From assembly GCA_015501595.1 (NCBI GenBank), contig JADNRX010001047.1, forward strand, positions 1-15,560: a stretch of 15,560 bases of DNA, written 5' to 3'. Positions within the stretch are counted from its first letter, which is position 1. Every line of letters begins with the position of its first letter. Below are positions 9,737 to 15,560 of the stretch, piece by piece. The translations under genes and the position numbers were made by a program. Below the pieces are notes generated by a model that was not told the DNA's origin, did no database searches, and was given only the letters and a program-made list of their open reading frames with translations. The DNA comes from Hymenopellis radicata (Eukaryota > Basidiomycota > Agaricomycetes > Agaricales > Physalacriaceae).

Positions 9737-10288
9737 ATGCATCGCCCCGCTGTCACCACCACCTCGGCATCATGCAGCTATCTGGCTCTCAGGACTTTGT
9801 TCGGGCTCCCCTACGCCACCCATGACCACCAAATGAAGAGGACGACTTTGTGCCGGTCTGCTCTTACCACCAGCACAATCCAAACGCGTAACGGGACGGA
9901 GCAGCAACTCTTATTGACGATAGCGCCGGGCAATGGCTGTTCCAGCCTCTCGCCGCTCGGCGTTGCTGAGCTGTGGTCTTTGTGCCCTCAAAAAGGCCAA
10001 GAGTCGCGATTCGGGCTGGTTGGTGTCCTGGACGCGTCCAGCCCAACACGGTACATACTCTTTTTTCGTTTTATTCTAGTCGAACATGCCCTTACGCAGG
10101 AGGACATGTTCCGTCTTGGCGCTGTAACCCTTTGGAACGCCGCACTTTTGAAAAGCTCTTGTCTAGAATCGGATGGGTACTCTCCTACTCGTAGTGCTGA
10201 CGCGCCGTCACCGGGTCGACACATATATGACTTTCCTCTCGCTGGACGACGTCTACTGTATATGATGAATGTCTGCCCGGTACTCTAA
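9737..10288 (+). CDS. Open frame of doubtful coding status, about 183 residues
   Basis: Apart from the recombinase first exon, this is the longest uninterrupted frame. It is open from 9635 (TTG), with the first ATG at 9737 and TAA at 10286-10288. The product is Ser/Thr/Leu-rich with stretches such as GRHIYDFPLAGRRLLYMMN. No domain is recognised and no good splice signals are needed. Its end overlaps the last exon of the minus-strand gene ending at 10285 by four bases, which would make the two convergent. Amino-acid composition does not clearly favour coding. It may be a chance frame or a relic. Confidence 0.2.
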   Translation: MHRPAVTTTSASCSYLALRTLFGLPYATHDHQMKRTTLCRSALTTSTIQTRNGTEQQLLLTIAPGNGCSSLSPLGVAELWSLCPQKGQESRFGLVGVLDASSPTRYILFFRFILVEHALTQEDMFRLGAVTLWNAALLKSSCLESDGYSPTRSADAPSPGRHIYDFPLAGRRLLYMMNVCPVL

Positions 10289-11190
10289 ATACATTTTGCT
10301 TTGGCGCCGTTGTCATTCTCTTGGGCTCCCAAGGCTAGATCACCCGCCAGTGGTGCGCCTTCGTGCAAACCTCCATCCGCTGTCCAACCCAGCGTAGTGC
10401 TATGTTTCGCTGGGCTTGCAACACCAACCGTTGTGAAAGCTTCCTCTTGAAGCCACCGAACTATAGGCAAATGAAAAACAAAGATATTTGTGTGGACTCG
10501 CCGTCCTGGTCTAATACACTGTAGCGCGTGAGCAAATTCCATGACATGTACTCCTGTAACACAGCTTACCTGTCAAGTGGGCGTTCGTTTTGGAATCCGT
10601 CGACGGCATTCGGCCGTTGGCCCAGTCCGAGTCGTCATCCACATGTGTCTCGCGTGTTTTCGATACAGCGATGTTAAGGCTCTGGGCAGTTAACTGTTGC
10701 GCCCTCCGGTTCATGGCCTACTAAGGATTAGCACATTATCCAGCGCCGAATTAGACTAGGAACACGCACCTGAAGATCCACAGAATTGGTGCTGTACGAA
10801 TTGTCAATCTCCCTCACTCTATTAAGAGAATGGCGTTCCCAGGTTAGCATCTAAAAGTGTTTGCGGAAGGAGAATCCGTACTGTCATGAATGTGATCCTT
10901 TTGCGAAGTCAGTACAGAACGAGGACGAGTGTAGAGAACAACTCACGTGTAGAAACGTCCAAGGTTCAAAGTGAACGCAGTGTGGATGTTGGTGCCTTCC
11001 TTCGTTTTCCCAATGACCAGGATCAGGATCTAAGGAGTCGGGGATCGGCGTTCTAGTAAGAAGTACGCAGGCGGCAGTGGAGGCTTACCGTGCAAAGGGT
11101 CACCGGTATTGCGGACTGAAGCGAAACCTGGATGTACCTTGACAGGATCTTCTTGGTGCCTCGAAGGATATGAGAACGCCGCCTTCGGTA
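10285..11190 (-). pseudogene. Unrecognised multi-exon gene with one internal stop, 5' end missing
   Basis: Reading down the minus strand, good splice sites join these exons: about 11190-11089 (FSYPSRHQEDPVKVHPGFAS), 11029-10947 (DPGHWENEGRHQHPHCVHFE), 10880-10770 (WERHSLNRVREIDNSYSTNS), 10717-10570 (AQQLTAQSLNIAVSKTRETH) and 10460-10285 (ending GAKAKCI, stop). Introns are 11030-11088 (59 bases, GTAAGC donor), 10881-10946 (66, GTGAGT), 10718-10769 (52, GTGCGT, CTAAT branch) and 10461-10569 (109, GTAAGC). All four splices keep phase. Codon 10 of the third exon is TAG (10851-10853), one change from CAG. The last intron is twice the length of the others and may hide a damaged small exon. The middle part looks like an alpha-helical segment. 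I do not recognise the family. No start exon is visible: the first block begins where the centrin relic ends. A recent pseudogene or a truncated, fused fragment is most likely. Confidence 0.45.
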
Positions 11191-11221
11191 CTACGGCAAC
11201 GACTCACGCTCGAACCCAGTT

Positions 11222-11774
11222 TTCCGCCGCCAGAGGTAGAACTATCATGGCTTGCCTGAAGACGCGTTAGAGGTGCCAAGTGAATACGGCGGTAGGCAAC
11301 ATACAACTCGTCGTCCTCAAGGCGGTCGCCAATCTCCTTCCCCACTCGCCGCAGTAATCTTGCCAGTGTTATCGTCGTCGTTCGCTCACTGCTCGGTGCT
11401 CCTCATTAGAACGCGACAAACCCAATGTTATGCGACCACTCACTTATTTCCGCGAAATCATCGAATTCCATTAGGTCATGCGCTCCCTTCTCGTTGTCAC
11501 GCAGCACTTTGAGGACTTCTGCCTTTTTCATATCAAAGCCAAGGGCGCGCATCGCGACTTTGAGCTCGTGGTAGTCGACGGCGCCGTTCTTGTCCGTGTC
11601 CAATAACTCAAACGCCTCTTTAATTTCCTGTTTCTGCTCGTCGGATATCTCTGGACGGCTGTGAGTGCGTCGTATGGCTTTCAGAGGTTCCGTAGATGGT
11701 AGTTGTGGTGAGACGCGTCCCGATAAGGCAATCTCTCTTTCACACCTGCCACCAGCACCAAACCAGAGAAACAA
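11222..11774 (-). pseudogene. Centrin (CDC31-type EF-hand protein) pseudogene
   Basis: Centrins are small four-EF-hand calcium-binding proteins of the spindle pole body. The first block (to 11444) is well kept: [20 protein letters not shown], first EF-hand loop [12 protein letters not shown] with acidic ligands, [20 protein letters not shown], and a weaker second loop ([12 protein letters not shown]). An intron follows at 11389-11443 (55 bases, GTGAGT donor, TTCTAAT branch). The next exon begins with MSER and jumps straight to DDDNTGKIT. The roughly 17 residues that normally lie between are missing and the frame shifts. About 11 bases are also lost before LRRVGKEIGDRLEDDEL, shifting the frame again. 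A second intron (11256-11304, GTATGT donor) leads to QAMI, after which the fourth EF-hand is unreadable. The N-terminal extension above about 11665 is uncertain. The introns argue against a processed retrocopy. Centrin is normally essential, so an intact copy should exist elsewhere. Confidence 0.85.
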
Positions 11775-13288
11775 TCCCTACCACCCCTACCATGGCTGGG
11801 AACAATGAGGAAATATTCGTCAAGCTGATATCGCCAATACGGAACCTCATTTAGACTTCCAGCCACCATGATTCGCCCACCTTTCTTCCGTTCACCACCG
11901 CAGAAATGGTCGAAATGTCCCATTTTGTGTTTCTAGAGCCCAGTTCAATACGTTTGTTTCCATGATATCAAGAGCTCCTTCGTCTTCTTCTCTTCGACGC
12001 GCCCCATCGCGTATCTGGCATGAATACAGAGAGACAAATTTGGGTGATGACTTCCAGTACGTTTTCGTTTGGGCATCCATAATGCCTTCATGTTGATCTC
12101 CCCCATAGCTTTCAGTGGTTGTATCCTCTCCATTCCATTGTCCCGCCCTGCCTGCTCCTCCCTAGCCCTCACGAAGGATGGGTTTGCGACCAAGAAACGG
12201 GTGCGCCGATTTATTTGCTACATGAAACAACTGCTTATCCTTCCTTTAGATATATGTTTACTGTCAATTCTCGCAATCTGTGACATCACCATGAATATCA
12301 ATCCCAGTCGCATCCTCATTGTCCGACCTGAATTATATACACAAAAAGCCAGAAACGAACTGAAAGTGCCGTACTGGTGACCGAATGTGCCGGGAGCGAT
12401 ATTGACTCCTCAGGGGAAGCTATCTTGTGCTGGTGATGTTTGGGGCCGCTGCATTTGAATGAGGACAGTAACGAGATGGAGCAGTCAACGATGGGCGTTA
12501 AGCCGGAATCCGGAATCCGGACGGACGAACAGATGTTCGCTGGTGCAGAGCTGACGTTACTACAGAGGCGTGTTGCCGGCAATGCATTTCAACGCGCTGG
12601 ACACCACACACAGCCTATTTCCTTCCCTCTTCAACCGCCATTCTACGGCCAGTTCGCAAGGACGACAATTTCTATTGGCATGACAGCCAGCGCATTTGAG
12701 GGTCCGGTAACAGAGTTATCGCGCTTTTCTCGTCCGTTCCTTTCTTAGCAGATATTTGTGTCTACTGCATCAATATCTTCGTACTTCGACTCTGTCAAAT
12801 ACGTTTTATCTATGGGGACAGGCGAACAGGCGCCAGTTGCCTTTTCGAGAATCAATTTACTTCTCGTTCCCGACTTTCATGACACCGGCGAAAACAGCGT
12901 CTTCTCGCTGGACCTGCTCTGATTTATGGACGACACGGAACGAATAGACTTGCCAGCTCCTGGTGGATTAGATGACTCCAAATCGAAGACTACTACTGGG
13001 TGAATTGGTGCGTTCTACTCTGAGTCTTCAAGGATATCGGATTTACTGTACATCATTTGCTACAGATCGTTTCTCGCGCCTGAAGCATAGTTCGGAAGAA
13101 GGCTGCTTGCCAATCTGCTTTTAAATCGACGTGGAATTGAAGGGCGTCGCGCGACGGACTGTGGTACGCACGTCGTCTCCGCAATACATCTTGGTTATAA
13201 CCTGTGACCTAGTGCTGCTCCCCACATCTATCTGGACTCCGTATTTCCTTCTACGGCCATCGTCGAATCCTCTTCCCTCCAGCGCCAT
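11775..13288. other. No confident gene; scattered short frames
   Basis: A 62-codon minus frame at 11892-12080 looks somewhat coding (REEDEGALDIMETNVLNWAL) and a 102-codon + frame at 12440-12748 is open, but neither has a recognisable domain or splice partner. On the + strand near 12847-12910 the string NLLLVPDFHDTGENSVFSLD also looks coding before a stop. Short tandem CGGAATC units occur near 12502-12517. I cannot support a gene here. Confidence 0.35.
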
Positions 13289-13367
13289 CGGACAAAGACG
13301 GCGCCATCGACTACCACAAAGCCTAGGGCGCGCATCACCCAAAGTCACGATGCGCGCCCTAAGCTTT
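13289..13367 (+). pseudogene. Second centrin fragment with inverted duplication
   Basis: 13291-13317 reads DKDGAIDYH, the first centrin EF-hand loop. It matches 24 of 27 bases of the centrin relic's equivalent (DKNGAVDYH) on the opposite strand. 13341-13367 (AAAGTCACGATGCGCGCCCT plus AAGCTTT) again matches 24 of 27 bases, encoding KVxMRALxF. Between them the expected six bases for Glu-Leu are replaced by 23 bases. The first 18 of these (13318-13335) are the reverse complement of 13350-13367 with one mismatch, so the fragment folds into an 18-base hairpin with a 14-base loop. Similarity stops on both sides. It is far too short to encode a protein. Confidence 0.75.
13318..13367. repeat. 18-base inverted repeat (hairpin) inside the centrin fragment
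   Basis: The left arm is AAAGCCTAGGGCGCGCAT (13318-13335), the loop is 13336-13349, and the right arm is ATGCGCGCCCTAAGCTTT (13350-13367). The arms pair at 17 of 18 positions. Only the right arm is in the place expected from centrin homology, so the left arm is the added copy. Confidence 0.85.
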
Positions 13368-13594
13368 CACTGTATAAGTGTTTCCGCACATACATACCTC
13401 CTACTCCAGAGGTTTCAGGATTCATGACCGTGGATCCCGCTGTGTAAAGACACGACACCGAGAGCGCGAGATCACCTACCAGTACCTATCCAAAGTCCAG
13501 ACTTTGAAATCACTATCGACGAATCTGCTTACGACATTTGACATTCAAAATGCAGAGAATTAAATTCGACCAATGTTATACAGTATACCAGAGT

Positions 13595-15508
13595 TCAACG
13601 TCCACAGGTGGTACAATGATTTGGAAAGTGACGCCCCAGACGCCAAGCATCTGCAGCAGGTACAAACTCATCGTCGTCTGCCGATAGCATGTACAGATGA
13701 ACCGTCTTACTGGTAAAGCGAGTACTCCAGCCTCCATACTTCGTAATTTGATGTAATGACCACTTCATATAATGCGCGCAGAATTGCACTCCTCCACGAC
13801 GGAAGGAATGACAAGCATACGCATAGGTATTGTCCACCCCCACCTCAGTGAGAAGGCGGCGAAGGTATTCGATGAATTTGGGTTGCGTCTGACACCAAAC
13901 ATAAATTGGGATTTAATCAGAGAAAACTTAGTGGCTGCTTACTAAAGGTCTAGTCTTCGTTCTGACACGTTCACGCTTCTTGTCGTTAAACTTGCGAAAG
14001 ACGTAGCCGCTAGTGATACCAGACTCCTGAAGCCACCATATCATCCAGCGAACCGGACATAGATGAGCTTTGTCCCGCGGAAGCTGAATGATCACTATAT
14101 CCTGTACCCCTACTAGTAAGCGGTTAGATGATATGTGACTAGTCAAAGTGCCACGACCTGCTTACCACCGTCCTGAGCGCTCTTTCGCCATTCGAGACTA
14201 AGTGTCATTCTTGGAAGTCCGGTGGCGTGATCCAGATCAAAATGCAGATGATGAACCTCAAGAGACAAAGCCTCATCGAAGCGTAAAAAACAGAGAAAAG
14301 AAATCGTGAAAAGGGCGTGTAACATAATCCTGAGACTACGTCCAGCCCAGTCGTCTGTTTGTGGCGCCAAAATAAACGTTAGGGTTGATCGAAAAACCTT
14401 TTCCATCAGGTGCTAGAAGTAACTGTCAGTGAAACTATACAGGAAGTTACTAAGAAAACTAACGGCCGATATTGCCTTGCTACTGACAGTTCTATCCTTG
14501 AATATCTGCACCTGAGAGGTTGATAAGATGCGGCATGGGAAGAGCCAAGATACAGAAAGATACCTTTCTTCTTCTGAGACCTTTTTGGTAGCGTTCAACG
14601 ACATACGACAAAGATGGATTCCCGATAGCTTGCTTTCCATCCCATCCTAGACGTCCCTGTCCTCCTTCCAGTGCATAGAACCTGGTTAAGGCAGAGCGGA
14701 TCTTGCCAGCTTTAGACATTTTACAGGGCTTAGGATCCTGGCCTGTTCGGCGTCGACCATCAATAAACTCGTTATCACAGCTAGTGCTTTCATAAGCACA
14801 CTTTTTCAAGTGATTGCACCTGAATACGCACCAGTACTGGATGAACCCAGCAATCAGGTAATCCTCTTTTGGGTGAAGCTCCGGTCGTGTCCAAGGACAT
14901 ACACCCTCGGTGATGATGCTCTGGTCTACCAACCAACGCGTGTATTGAGCACCAATACTACGGGGGCAGATGAGGAACTTTCTACGCATCGGACATGATA
15001 TCACATACCTGTGGTATTCCGCTTCGGTTGTACATGACAGAGCACGTTTGGCCAATTCATCAATGATGGCAAGCTTAGAGTGAAGAGAATTTTTGGCGGA
15101 GGCTTTGAATGAACGGTCTTCAGAAGGAGGAGTAGACGATGTCTGAGGGCTCGCGCCCTCAGACAGATTCGATTTCTGGCCGGGTATAGAGGCCTGATCA
15201 ACAGGAGCAGGCGCGAAAGTATGTGGTGCGATGGTTGACTGGAGAGGTTGACTTCGATACGGAATCGCTGTGTGATTGGGCTTGACAGCCTTATCACCAT
15301 CAGTGTTGGTGTTGGTGTCGGTATCATAGGCGTCGGTGTCAGAGCCAAAGTCGTCGTCGACCTCGATGTCAGCATCAGCGTCAAAGTCGTCGGCCTCGAT
15401 GTCAGCATCATCAAAGGCATCAGAGTCAAAGTCGTCCGCCTGGGAGTCCTCATCGCTGCCTGAGTCCTCATCGCTGCCTGAGTCCTCATCGTTTTTCGAG
15501 GAGGTCAT
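13595..15508 (-). CDS. Complete tyrosine recombinase (Crypton/captain-like), five exons
   Basis: The protein is predicted to cut and rejoin DNA in the nucleus, probably moving an element. Exons are 15508-14564, 14511-14464, 14412-14166, 14109-13943 and 13888-13595. Introns are 52, 51, 56 and 54 bases (donors GTATCT, GTTAGT, GTAAGC, GTAAGC). All splices keep phase, giving 566 residues without a stop. ATG 15508 is the first Met after an in-frame TAA near 15555. Residues 1-75 are an Asp/Glu/Ser tail. About 145-315 resemble a core-binding domain ending GNPSLSYVVERYQKGLRRRK. The catalytic domain has Arg375 (FLRFDEAL), Lys408 (EWRKSAQ), His496 and Arg499 (HSFRR), Trp523 (YGGWS) and nucleophile Tyr535 (VHLYMLS). 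The protein ends 31 residues later, so it lacks the GCR1_C domain of classical Cryptons. Such stand-alone recombinases are known in basidiomycete genomes. The gene points into the window; no element ends are visible. Confidence 0.88.
15446..15491. repeat. 18-base tandem repeat coding for acidic residues
   Basis: GTCCTCATCGCTGCCTGA occurs at 15446-15463 and 15464-15481, followed by a partial third unit (15482-15491). On the coding minus strand it gives DEDSGS repeats near the recombinase N-terminus. A second, looser repeat with shared GTCAAAGTCGTC and CCTCGATGTCAGCATC units lies at about 15359-15437 and encodes further Asp-rich sequence. In-frame repeats of this kind change length easily. Confidence 0.8.
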
Positions 15509-15560
15509 TCCAATTTTCAGCACAGTCTGTTTCTTCAGATAAGTTATGGGCGATTAGAAG

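Noticed and set aside
10770..11029. Alternative reading of the 10947-11029 exon as IGKTKEGTNIHTAFTLNLGR
   Set aside because: It looks protein-like, but its phase does not fit the upstream exon, whereas the DPGHWENEGRHQ frame splices in phase on both sides.
15248..15542. Two + strand open frames rich in Ser/Lys/Val
   Set aside because: They are antisense shadows of the Asp-rich repeats in the recombinase first exon.

Overview
The window looks like nuclear DNA of a filamentous basidiomycete, most likely an agaricomycete. The recognisable genes are cut by very short introns (46-66 bases) with GTRNGT-type donors, CTRAY-like branch sites and YAG acceptors. The protein families fit too: a basidiomycete-type tyrosine recombinase, a GT90/CAP10 glycosyltransferase and a fungal centrin. 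No bacterial operon, tRNA, rRNA or CRISPR array is visible.

Layout, left to right. 1-967 is gene-free and holds small perfect hairpins, including a 137-base palindromic segment (458-594) that may be a non-autonomous mobile repeat. 968-2235 (-) is a badly broken GT90 glycosyltransferase gene. 2334-3059 (-) is a possible two-exon gene of unknown function. 3060-4890 has only short coding-like patches on the + strand. 4892-5387 (-) is a decayed tyrosine recombinase. 5634-5975 (-) is an unrecognised single-exon ORF. 5980-9630 shows no convincing gene but has several short direct repeats. 9737-10288 (+) is an open frame of doubtful status. 10285-11190 (-) is a multi-exon unknown gene with one internal stop. 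It lies directly against a centrin pseudogene (11222-11774, -). A second, tiny centrin scrap lies in opposite orientation at 13289-13367 and carries a local inverted duplication. 13595-15508 (-) is a complete-looking five-exon tyrosine recombinase of 566 residues with all expected catalytic residues.

Overall this reads as a repeat- and relic-rich accessory region. Three recognisable host or mobile genes are broken, and the only gene that looks intact is a site-specific recombinase. That gene is at the right edge and points into the window, so it may drive a Crypton-like or captain-like element, but no element boundary can be seen. Coordinates of spliced genes come from reading splice signals and frames by eye and have not been checked against transcripts.
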